DNA of 64,000 nucleotides, taken from Casuarius casuarius (taxonomy: Eukaryota; Chordata; Aves; Casuariiformes; Casuariidae). The DNA lies in NCBI GenBank assembly GCA_003342895.1, contig PTFA01000397.1:64661-128660 (forward strand), written 5' to 3'. Made by a program: the position numbers and the translations under genes. Below, in pieces: positions 14,577-25,724 of the stretch. Every line of letters begins with the position of its first letter. Position 1 is the stretch's first letter. A model generated the notes under the pieces. That model was not told where the DNA came from, did not search any database, and saw only the letters and a list, made by a program, of their open reading frames with translations.

Positions 14577-15664
14577 AACCCTTCAATTTGTTTTGCTCTA
14601 TCATGTCTTATGGTCTATATTTAGGTTTTTTTCTTTTTTTTAAGAATGTAGAATATTTATCTAACCTCTTTCCAAACTGTGTATCCTAGCATCTCTATTA
14701 TGTGCTATTTTGTAGCTCTGAAAGCATTTCATGCTGTGTTACCAACTAGCTGGAGACGTTATAACTTCTTGCACTCATTACTCCTCTATGCACATTGCTG
14801 AAAATATAATGAGGCGGTGCAGTCTATATTAGAGGCTGCTTAAGCGCATCCTTTTACAAGTGTCGTGTTGCAGCTGCTGTGATGTATTGTGTCAATTATG
14901 CTGCTGAGCATGCATTCTGCGCGTGTTTAGTATAACATGTTATTGCATTAACTTGCTGGTACTTTTTTTTCCCCCTCTCATTCTTTAGAAGAGCGAGGAT
15001 CAGATTCTCAAAGGAATTATGCTGTTTTACACCAGATCTGACCTCTGCATTAACTTTTAGGAAAGCAGCCCCAGAGTTTCTATTTAATTAGAACCCCACT
15101 GTCCAAATGAATTAAGGCTGGTTTTAATTTACATCACCTTAAATTCTTGAATACAATACGGCAACAAATCCCTAACCTTTACATTTGATGCAGTCCTAGA
15201 ATTAGTTAACAGCCCACACATACTAGTCACAATATTTTGTTAAACCTACGATGCATTTGATCCAAGAATCTGCAACTGCCTCCCACCATAAATGTATAAA
15301 GCCTCATTCTGCAAGTCAAAATTCAAAAAACCTCCAATTTTTTAATGAGACAAATGTGAATTCTGTTCTGTTACTGATATTGCAGTGTTAGCACACGGTC
15401 TCTTCAACCAGGCTCAAAGGGCATAACATCAATGGTTTGATCTCAGCTGTCTAAAGTTGCCTATCCAAAATGTGAATTTGGATAGGTCTAAGATTACTGA
15501 AACACTCTGAGGCACTAGGCAATGTCCAGAATGTAACAGAAGTTAAATGCCTAACAGCATGTCCCAGGTGCTTTGGTAAAATTAGGTAATAATGCAAAAT
15601 TAAAACTCGAAATCCCTACCTAGCCATATAAACAGCTGAGCTGATTTTGTGAAGCTTCTAATAA

Positions 15665-15765
15665 CGACTGAGATTTTCAAGGCAGCCTGCAAAAGTATTC
15701 AATTCCTACTGAAATTTCATGGGAGTTCATTGTATGAACATAAAAGATCTGGGAACACAAATCCC
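15665..15765. repeat. Relic resembling an old palindromic amniote interspersed repeat
   Basis: The pieces gagattttcaaggcagcct, cctactgaaatttcatggga and gttcattgtatgaacataaa, followed by agatctggg, recall a palindrome-like repeat common in turtles and crocodilians. That repeat is centred on CCATTGAAATTCAATGG with flanking TTTTCAAAGG-type ends. The match is from memory and partial. I do not name a family. Confidence 0.35.
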
Positions 15766-18700
15766 ATATATTTCCTGAAAATCTTAATTTTTTACTCCCC
15801 CTTTTGACAAATATCAGACTTTAGCGTTCTGCAGAGGCAGCCTGATCTTCCAAGGTTGTGAACGACTTGCAGTTTCAGCACAGACCTGAAAAATGCTTGT
15901 TCTTGAAGATCCATACTGTGGCTTTCTGTTGAGATGCTCAAGTAATGTGACCACCCTTGCACAACGCGGAAGAAGCAAATATCTCATGAGGGCCAATACC
16001 TTCTGCCTTTCAGTTCCCTACTGCATTTAATTAAGCTCGCACTTGCTATTTAATTTCAATGAGTCACAGATATCTGATATGCCAAGTGTCTTTCCCGCTC
16101 AGTGTTTCTAAATGTGACTTTACAACTTTCAGCTCTTCCTGGGCACAGACTTCTGAGGATCCCATGTTTCAGTGATTTGCAAGGTTTCTCAGCTATGCAG
16201 TCTTAAATCCCATCCGCAAACTGAAGGAGGAAAATGGGAGCAAGAAATGTGCAAGATCCGGACTTCCAGAGCTTCAAAAATTTGTCTGTTTACATAAAAC
16301 CGTGGAAATTATCTACATTTAGAATCTGCCGGAAATCTAACAAAGCACAGGTCTTCTCAGTTTTCAGAATTTCTACTTTTGATTACAGGAATTATTTGAA
16401 TTCACAGAAAAACACATTCAAACATGAGGTATGAAAGAAAAAAAATGAAGCAAGCAAGCTTTTTCAGAAAAAAAACAAAACAAAAGATTGGTCTGGGTTT
16501 CGGACTGAGTTTTGAGCAAGAAGCTAATTTCATTACATTGAAGTTTCCTCGCTAACAGCTCACCATGAGTCATTCATGGGTTAATTATAGATAATCAGAT
16601 ATATTTATCATCATAATAGATGTTCTTATATACTATTTGTAATCTAAAGTTTTCAAAGGCAGCAAAAGTGCTTAAATCTCTCATAGCAAAAAAAAACGTG
16701 TGTTGGGGAAGAAAAAAACAAATTGCACAATAAAATTTAATTGAAATTAGAGGACAGATTCTCAAGGATGGTTATTCATTCCCACTCAGATGGAATAAAT
16801 GGGTTGTAATCTGGCTGTGAATAGCTGGTGGAAAATTCAATTTATGCATCTGTTCTTCTGTTGCCTCCTGTTCTTTTGTTGCGTGGGAGTTGTCCCATAG
16901 CTGTTGTAACCTAAGATAATGCCGAGGCTGTATTCACCTGCCCCACGTCCCTGGAACATTTTCCCTTGAAAGAAGACCTATTCTGGCATGGAAGTGAATA
17001 TCCTCCAAAATATGACCGCCGTAATGTCTTTACTTTGTTAAACAAATAACAACAGTGTTCTAACACCCTGACATAGCTGTGTTTATCCCTTTGTGGAATG
17101 CAGCTACAGTATTCAATATTTATGATGTTACCAATGTGTTTCTTACCTGTTCTGCACAATAATTTGGACTTCAGTCAACCAGTGACTAGCACATTTTTAT
17201 GGTCCAGTCTGCAAAGCTCTGCACTCTTCTCAGTAAAAAAACCTCAGTGCAAACCACAGCCTGCAAGAGCAATACCAGGCAGAGGAAGGCTGTGGTATGA
17301 ATTAGCCCTCTTTAATGCTGGTGGTGGAATCATGGCTCCTGGTGAACAGGACCTGGGGTCATTTGAACATCAGCTCATACTGCTGCGTCCTCCAGCTGCG
17401 TTAGACTCAGAAAGCATGACAAAGGCTTGATGTACTATGTCTGGCCCTCTCCCACCTACCCACTGTTGAAAAAGTCTGCTAACGAGCTGTTAGGAGAGCG
17501 GATGGATGATCTGCGGGTGACGCGCCAAGGTCACCCTGCCAGCAGTCAATGGCAGGACGTGCTGCCAGAGTCACGGGAGGTGTTATGGTAGCTTGTGCCC
17601 TTCATGTTGTGTGTACGCCACCCATCAATCAGGGAAGGAAAGAGGTCAGCAGCTTGGATTAGGGTCACTGCATAGTCCTAGGTCTCTGGTCATTGCACCT
17701 TCCCCTGGGCCTCCAGCTACGGTCAGCTCTTCAGCAGCTGTGAATTAGCATGGCTGTACTGACATGAGAACAAAGCTGAGGTAGAAGACACGAAAATATG
17801 GCTGGCAAAAGATCTCACAGAGGGAAAGGAAAATGCTTGCTGACTTTACTCGTATTACGCTTCCATGAGTTTAGAGGATTTTACTGAATAAGAGGAGTGT
17901 GCACCCCACCATCCCACCAGGGCAGGAGAACTGACATCCCTGCAAGCTTCCAGGGAGAAATTTTCATAGCAAAAAGCTTTTAAAATGAGCGTACAAGGGA
18001 AAGCAATGTTAGATCTGTAATATTTCAAACACAACAGGATGTACATTCATGTTAATGTATATGCAAATTAGATGCAGCCCTCGGGCTCTTGGCAAGTTGC
18101 CAGCGAGGCCCTTGAGGCTGCAAACTGTTGATTTAGCACATGAACCTAAATACTTACACTAAAATGCATGCATTAAAATAATATTGAAATAATGTATGTA
18201 TCAGGGAGTTTTAAATAAAGTAAATATTGATACAAGGCTCTGGGTAGATCCCATGAACATTTGATTTCCAGTTGGAAAATGATGTGGCTTGCTTTTTTTT
18301 TTCTCTCTCTCTCTTTATGTGGAAAATATTGTCAATATAATAAGTGTGTAATAGCGAGGACTCAGTCATGTTATTTTTAAGGATAATTATGTCACAGTTA
18401 ACAAGCTTGATTACATTCATCAAATATGTCTCTTCCACTCCTTTCCTCTTGCTGTACGTTATCATTACTGAGAAAGCAGAGTTTGGTCTGAATAGTATGG
18501 CTTTACACTAGATAAATAAGAGTGAAACATGAAGGCCTTGATGTTAATTCTCCCTTCCCCAATACTTTCCTTTCTCTGTGACTTAAATTAGGTTTGGGGC
18601 AGAAAAGCTTAATTAAAAAATGTATCAAAAGCCTATCTTCCTGCATTAGTCCCATGTATCAAGACCCATCAGAAAAAAAAAAAAATCAGAGCTCACATAC

Positions 18701-21700
18701 CTCATCAAATTTGAATGAACAAAAGAACATATGAACTGATCAAGTATTAATTCTTTTGAGTTGATACGAGATCATTTCCAGGTTGTTGCTGAAGGGAGAA
18801 GAACGTTTCATTATGTGTTGTTTTCCAAATCGTATCCACCATTTTTTGTTCTTACAATTTGGGAAAAGGCGTTTATTGCTGGTGATTTTTTTTTTTTTTC
18901 AGAATATTGCTCGAGCTTGATCATCCTCATCTGATATTTGATCTATTCTTGATTTGGCTCTGTATCTCACGTGACCTAACAGATCCGTCTCCATGTCCCA
19001 TCTGTAAAGATCCTTAGGAGACCTTAATCTATCGAAGAAGCACTAGAGGAAGAAGCTGGAAATACTAAGAACCGTGTGGCCAAACCTGGACACAGCCATA
19101 ATTTATGAATGGTAGAATTGCTCATTCGCTATCCTACTATATGACTGAGCAATGCGACAGCTCTTTTAGCCATTTGTCCTCTTTCCTATTCTAGACAGAA
19201 GGGATAATATATCCTCCCATATTGTTATATTTTTGTTGTTAAGTGATCATTAAACTATAGTGATGCGTTACCTATTTACAATGGACTCGGAAAGAAAATC
19301 TTTACCTCCAAAATCAGATAGTCTGACAGGCAAAACAAACGAGTCAGGAGAAAACAAAAATCACAGGGGCACAGAATTAATATAGGACTACATGCGGTAA
19401 TTTGGTTTAGGAGATGGCTCATGATGTTCAGATATACTCATATACATATTCATGGGAGATGCACAAAACCAAGCAAACAGGCAACCTTTATCAAATGACT
19501 TCTGTTCATTTTGAAGTTCAAAACCCCAAGAAGCCTCCATGGCAAAGAAAGTTAACACTGGTTAACAAACTTAAAGGGATAAAAGGTTACTGCATGGTAA
19601 ATTGTATGGATTTATACACAGAGGTAGTGCAGATGTTCCCCACAGGACATGACATATAATTTCACATGTATGAAAACTCTAGAACTGTCTTTAGACATTA
19701 TAAGTCTTCAGCTTATCTAATCAGATATCGTGTCTCCAAACACAATCAGAAACCAATTGCCAAAGATATAAAATGCACCAATACAGGTAGTCACGTGCTC
19801 CAAAGGTAAGGACAACTTCTTCCTTGCCTTTGAGTAAGCTGGAGGCTCATTTGTGTGCTGAAGCATTATGGTTTCTGCCCAGATAACATGTCTTTTGATT
19901 TGTTTTTTTAGGTCTTGACTGTTCTGGGTGATGCTTTGAAACCATACCTGGTTTCATCCAGGTATGTACTCTCAGAAGGATAGTTAGGTTTTACCTATTA
20001 AGAAGCCAGGTTACCTAGTCAAGTTTATGAAGTGATATTAATATTCTCTTTCCTGAAGCATAAACACCCCTGCTAGTGTGGTAAAGTATACTGCATATCA
20101 AAAAGCCATCCAAAATGTACCTAAAATTGACTAACAAAAAGGGAAGGGGAAAAAAAAAACACCTATTAAAAAGATAAGTATCCTTTTAGTATTTTCCTTT
20201 TCAGTGAAATGAAGTCACAGATACATGGAAATGATGTTTTAAGACACAGAATTGCTATCTGAGAGTGAATCTTAAATGTCAGTATCAAATACTAAGTAGA
20301 TGCTGAACATGATTTTTCTTAGTGAGCAATCAAAAAATAATTGTGTAGTGCTTGGTATGTTACTAGTATATCATAAATTCAGAATTTCAGGGATTTCTAA
20401 GCTGTGGGGACAAATTCTCACCGATATCTTTATACTAGGTTTAGTTGATGCTGGTCAGGAGGGAGCTAATGTAAGCTAAGGGAGGTTTGCTTGGACCACC
20501 TTTGCAAATCCTGCCCGGATGTCCCATGGAGAGAACAACTTTGAGCAGAGCTGTGGCAAGCAAGACAGACATGGAAGATGCTGTGACCTAAAAAACCCAC
20601 CCACAGTTTATGGCCTAAGTGCTGGAAAAAAAAACCTAAAAAGCCATAAAATTAGAAACTCCTCTCCTTGGAGCAGCCAAGAAGGGGAAGGCGTAGACTT
20701 GGCTGATGGCAACCCCAGTTCTTGCGTTCCACCAAGTCGGACCCCACACTGATCTGCTGGGACACTGAGATCTGTCCCTGCAGCTCTGCTAGCATGGAGA
20801 GGAGGTTGTCTAACTGAGACCCTAGTACACACTTCTTAATAAATAATCTTGAAATATGCTATTTGCACTGTACGTCTGCAACTTTATTTGATGGTTTGCT
20901 AATTTAAAAACTGCGGTGTTTGGAAAATCTCTGCAGGGAGAGAACAAAAGAAATGCCTTCGCCTTGCTGCTTTTGTGTTCCTAGTTTTCACCAGAAACAG
21001 TTTTTTGTTCAGTTAAGTGCACTGACAATAGAAATCTGTTATGCAAATGTTCACAGTCCCTCCATGAAAGCAGCGCTATAAAATGAGGGTTTCGTGTATC
21101 AGCACTGTTGCATCTGATGTGAGAACCATTTTCTTGAGACCTGCTGCAGTCAATTACCCAAAGTGGATTTGCTGATGGACTACTGCTTGCATCTGAATCC
21201 ATCTTGTGAATGGGAAGGGGGAGTGGGGGGAAACTTAGCCATTTGGTGGTGTTTGCAAAAAACTTTGGACACACAGAGCATTCATTACCTAAATCATTAG
21301 CAAAGCAGTTATGTGGAAACAGGGTTGAATTTTGCATTCTGTCACAAATTCTCTCATTAAAAAAAAGAAAAGAAAAAGCACAACTGTGCCAAATACAAGG
21401 GGAAATTTCTTTCAGACACTGCTTTGTCTCTGTCTTCTATTTTCTAGCCCTTCAGGTGCCATCGGTTTCCTTAACATGGAAGGAAAGTCTCGCCTGGGCT
21501 TTGAAAGAAGGAGAAAAGTTTTTTAAAGATTGCTGCAGATCTACATAATAAATGGCAAGATTATTGAGATAAGTCACATCAGATGGATAATAAGGCAGTG
21601 TGTAGTAAGATGTGGATAAGGAGCTCTGAGCTGGGGTTAGCTGTCATGTCACCAGCTCAGGAATGGATGGGGCAGGAGGCATAACTGATATATATGAAGC

Positions 21701-22654
21701 GTCAAGCTGAACGTGCACTGCCGATGCAAAAAATCATGTATACCTCCTATCTGCAAAGGACCTGGGGCTCCCAAACAGGTAAATTTGTATTTACTGAAGT
21801 AATAACTAGGGTATTTGGAAACCACAAATTGGCTTCAGGAGGTCTTTAATGAAGCCCTTAGTTACCGGTGGAAAGATCCAAAGAATTCTATGGATTCCAA
21901 ACAAAACACCTTACGTTGAAAGTTTTATAATTTATGCACATTCAACTGCAAGTTAAAATCTGGTTTGTTCTTCTATGCTGGAAGTGCACTCAGAGAGGTT
22001 ATCTCAGACAGGCAGTGTCAAACGAGAGACTTGTTCAAAAGAACGTCTGTAGCTTTATGTCATACCTACATAAGTACTGATCTCAGCCAAGCATCTTCTC
22101 ATGCCACAAGTGACCTACAGCAGGAGGCTTTGCCTGACAAAATGCACTAAGACAGCTGCAGCTGGAAAATGGGACATGCCTCCACAGTACCGCAGAACCA
22201 GGAGCTCCAAAACTTTCCCCAGACAGGAAGAAATTAATTCATTAATGTTTCAATTAGAGCAGCACGTTAGACTATAGTTGCAAAATAATACAAAGAAGTG
22301 AGAGGGAAAATGCAAACTGTAGGTGCCTGTACACAGGTATAGGAATGGCTATAAACGTAGTTGTTGAGGACTCATTTAAAGGAAATTGTTTCACTGATGA
22401 ATCACTTCTAGAAAGGCCATCTGTATCATTCAAATTAGATATCACTCATCAAAAATAATATCTTTAGTGCATTAGACTGTCTTTTCAGGGTAACCAAGAA
22501 TTCACTCTTTAGACATTTTCATCATCAAATCAGTGCTTTTTATCCAGCTAGAAAATTTTAGGACAAAAGTGGCTATTTTCCTAATAAATCTTTTTGTTTT
22601 AGTAATTGAAAGTGAACCTGGAAGCACGTTTGCTGGTCAGCCCCAGAGGACTTC

Positions 22655-22660
22655 CCATAC
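22655..22660 (-). other. 5' splice site of the 22.7-kb BRINP3 exon
   Basis: The exon ends AAG and the intron begins gtatgg on the minus strand. GT is at 22660-22659. The junction falls between codons (phase 0), after the Lys of STAIK. Confidence 0.9.
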
Positions 22661-22851
22661 CTTTATGGCCGTGGAGGCAATCTGGATGTGGTGGAGCCTG
22701 CGGAGGGTGCTGTCTCGGTCGATGAAGTAAGAGGCTGCCAGCTGGTGCAGGGTCTCCAGGGTCACCGAAGAGCCGTTGGTGCTGGGATCGCTGCCTTCTG
22801 ACCTCTTGCTCAGCTTCCGTTTGTCCACAAAAATTGTGAGTGACTCCTCTC
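22661..22851 (-). CDS. BRINP3: BRINP3 internal coding exon (3' of the two in the window), MACPF domain part 2
   Basis: This 191-nt exon begins with GA, which completes the split Gly codon of the MACPF signature. It then encodes 63 codons from EESLTIFVDKRKLSKR to HHIQIASTAIK and ends in phase 0 (AAG, then gtatgg). KRKLSKR followed by an acidic/Ser/Asn linker and VTLETLHQLAASYFIDRDST fits BRINP3. From memory, BRINP2 has KQKLGRK with a longer Gly-rich linker, and BRINP1 has EEALTMYMDKSRL. The linker contains one N-glycosylation sequon, Asn-Gly-Ser (Asn is residue 25 of the exon's complete codons), which suits a luminal or secreted protein. The AG acceptor is at 22853-22852, with a pyrimidine-rich tract just upstream. 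The phase joins exactly to the exon at 32182-32372, so the two exons are consecutive. The next coding exon, expected to begin V-TETRTG, was not found in 1-22660 and presumably lies off the window. Confidence 0.95.
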
Positions 22852-22885
22852 CTGGAGGAAGAAACAGAAACAGCGACATAAGTTG
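22852..22885 (-). other. 3' splice site of the 22.7-kb BRINP3 exon
   Basis: Read on the minus strand, the intron ends in a pyrimidine-rich tract (ctgtttctgtttcttcctccag) interrupted only by single purines, with the AG at 22853-22852. A branch-point-like CTTAT has its A at 22879, about 28 nt upstream of the exon, which is within the usual distance. The acceptor is strong by eye. The branch point is an inference from the loose yTnAy consensus. Confidence 0.8.
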
Positions 22886-24784
22886 GTGCTGCCCTCTGCA
22901 GCGCTCGTTTTGCTGTGGATAAGGTGGCAAGGAAAACTGTCGATAGCTGTTGCCTAACATTGAGAAGCAGATATAATGGTTGAGACGTCTCCCTAATGGC
23001 AGGAGGAGGTACCTTAAGAGGCATTAAGCACACGGACAACAAATTCTTTCGTGGGTCTAGTGGCCAGCACCTCCTATTAAAAGAACTTTTCTTTTTGTCT
23101 ATGTTAGGCATCTCTGAGAACTCAAAAGGAAAATTAGTATGTTTAGTATTAGTATTCCTCTACTTATTTTATTCTTTTCTGGGGTGCCTGCTATGAATAG
23201 CAACAACATAATAGGAGACATTTATGCCTAAAATGCGCTGATAAGTCTTCTCCACTTGCTCCTATTTGCCAACCACATATAGATGTTATGTATGTATTAA
23301 ATGTAAATCATGTGTAAAAATGTATTTGTGTCCAAGATTGCTCAGTACGTTCATTTTTTGGTATTTAATGTTAGCATGAAAGGAAATAAACCACTATAAT
23401 ACTTGAGATTTCCTTTCTTTATTCCTGTTCATTTCTTTCTTTTAAAACATGTATTTTTTAACCTCAGACATGTATTTTCTGACCTCAGAAAAACATAATA
23501 CCTTGTTACAGCTTTTATAAACAATGAATTCTCTTGTGCTTTTCAATCAATTCAGCAATGATAAGAACACTGCAGCCTGATATAACAGATCACTTACACC
23601 AAATTTCTATCACTGAAAAGGATAAAAAATACTCAATAAGTATGTTAATCAGTATTCTTTTTAAAAAAGGAAACATAAATAGCACTTTCCCAACTTCCAA
23701 AACAGCATTGTTTTTCCAAAAACAAAGAGAAGCTCCAGCATCTTAAGTTGTCTTTCGCACTTCCTTTTTCTTTCAAATGCCATTGAAGAAAAGAAATCAC
23801 TTAAATTTAAAAAATTGAATTCCCATAGGATTATTAAAAACAATGCAAAACAAAATCTCATTTGGTTAATGCGGTTGGTTCTTGAGACCCCTCCAGTGTA
23901 ATCCCACTGACTGATAAGGATTTTTCCATGTATTTATTGTTCACTTCACAGATAAATTTTTTCAGGGCCACCAAGAATTCATTCATTTAGTAATCTGTTT
24001 AGACAAGCTTGTTCACTTCAAAAAGTGCAATGGAAAAGTTATCGAAATAGTATTTCAAGGTAACTTATGTCCAAACTAGCTATTTTTTGCACTTTCTGAA
24101 GCTGCGTTTGGTGGTTTGCCTTCTTTGACATTCACCTGCTCGGGAATCAAGGAATAATATCATTTTATCTTTATTCTAGCTGCTGAACCGCTCCGCCACA
24201 GGATGTTTCCTCGTTCCTGGGAAGGAAGCTGCCCCGTTACGCTCTGACTTGCCACTTGCACTCGTTTCATTGCTCACCCATCTGTTACACTGGGGATGCC
24301 AAGTTCAGATGGACTTATGTGCCAACAGATATCGCTGTAGAGGGGTAATATGTAGGATGAACACATGACATCAGCTTTAAAAGAAGACAAGCTTGGTGGC
24401 GAGCAATGCTAAATTAAGGATGCATACCTCGGAGAGGGCGAGCACATCTGTTGCCATGTAATGATTACACAAGCAGCTCCCTCTGCTTGCAAAATTCGTT
24501 TGTCTCTGAAGAAAGAGGACTTGACTACAATTAATCAATGGACCTTGTAGTGTTTGACAATCCCTTACAGATTCAGAGGAAAGCCAGGCCCTTCAGTCCT
24601 TACATAGGCAAAATTCCCATTATTCGGGGAGGCTGTTATCTAACCCACCAGGCTTGTCCAGCATGGTCATGTCTTCCTAGGAACAGACAGCTGCTGCCCA
24701 GGACAGCTGGCTATTCCAGTCGGAGTCTACCTCTATGCTCTCCACTATATTTATTCTTCTCCTCCTACATTTTCCTAAGGGGTG

Positions 24785-24789
<5 letters not shown>

Positions 24790-24844
<55 letters not shown>
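24790..24844. repeat. (GT)n microsatellite, about 27 units
   Basis: An uninterrupted GT/TG tract of about 55 bp. In the BRINP3 pre-mRNA (minus strand) it is read as (CA)n, the kind of tract bound by hnRNP L. It lies about 1.9 kb upstream of the 22.7-kb exon in transcript order. It creates the VCVCVC open frames seen in this region, which are not genes. Confidence 0.98.
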
Positions 24845-24845
<1 letters not shown>

Positions 24846-25670
24846 CATCAAAGCAGGAACTAATTGCCTGAACTCCAAGGAACCAGGAATTAAAGCAGCT
24901 TCCATAAGTAACAGGATATCCCCAGCCAGCTACCTAGGCCCTGTGCTGTAATAAGTGGGTGCAGATTTGCATTTTATTTAATTGCTGCCAAAACATATTA
25001 GGTTTGCTTGGCAGGGGAGGCATAAGCCACTGCATCGCATTAGCCCGGACCTCTGCAGTACATTTTGCCCCGCTGCCCTGATGCAAGGCAGTGACAGGGT
25101 CTTGCGGCCAGGTGGGCACCCACGCTGACTGTGGCAAATAAAGAGCTGGAAAAGCACAGCAAAAATCAAATGGCTTGTCCCTTAATGGAAATTTGCCATC
25201 TAAAAGTTCAAGCACTGTCAGGGTTCAGATATAGCTATGAAATAAAACCTACCCTCTGATGCTAGCTGATGTGAAGGATGTTTCCAAACTGCAGAGCAAG
25301 GGAGTGAGTTGAGATACGATCCAGGGGCCTTGAGCTCTGTGCAACTGCTTGTGACATTGCAAAGATGCAGCAATATTAGTCACTCGCAAGAGGCAAATTG
25401 GTGTCAGTGATTTGTTCAGGTAGTGCAAAAAAAGCGCAAAATGTCACTAGGAAATTTCCCATATTTTTTTTCCCTTTTCCAGGTGCGTGAGCTAATATAT
25501 TTAGATTAAAGTGACTTTTGCAAGCTTGATCATCTTTCCACTGCAAATAGGTTATAATGAACTGCAAGATAAAAGAAAACCGGTGCTCAGGCTTGGGGAA
25601 ATCTCTGGAAAGTAAGGGAAATTTTTCTTGAAACTCTTCATGTTTTATTTGCCAGTGCACCGTACACGTG

Positions 25671-25674
<4 letters not shown>

Positions 25675-25722
<48 letters not shown>
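25675..25722. repeat. (CA)n microsatellite, about 24 units
   Basis: A pure CA tract preceded by an imperfect cgtacacgtgcacg stretch (25661-25674). It is read as (UG)n in the BRINP3 pre-mRNA. It is the reverse complement of the array at 24790-24844 and lies 830 bp from it. Confidence 0.98.

Positions 25723-25724
<2 letters not shown>

Larger units (their letters stand above)
1..22660 (-). other. Part of the BRINP3 intron downstream of the 22.7-kb exon (incomplete)
   Basis: No coding exon is recognisable here. I looked for the expected next BRINP3 exon ([11 protein letters not shown] and following) and did not see it on the minus strand. The open frames present, including one of 167 codons at 1507-2010, show no family motif and no splice context. 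Contents I can name are a MIR-like relic near 11.1 kb, an old palindrome-type repeat near 15.7 kb, a TATC microsatellite at 14.55 kb, scattered poly(A)/poly(T) runs, and non-repetitive AT-rich sequence. A perfect octamer, ATGCAAAT, lies at 18061-18068. Confidence 0.85.

Noticed and set aside
20440..20900. Possible solo LTR (GC-richer block ending with an aataaataa signal)
   Set aside because: No TG...CA ends, target-site duplication, primer-binding site or retroviral frame could be seen, so I do not call an endogenous retrovirus.
22599..23111. 170-codon minus-strand open frame over the BRINP3 exon
   Set aside because: It is a different frame from the MACPF one. The real frame reads EESLTIFVDK... 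and is bounded by splice sites.
24538..24951. 137-codon plus-strand frame with a long VCVCVC stretch
   Set aside because: The Val-Cys run is simply the translated (GT)n microsatellite.
25376..25717. 113-codon minus-strand frame starting in CVCVCV
   Set aside because: It begins inside the (CA)n array and has no family motif.
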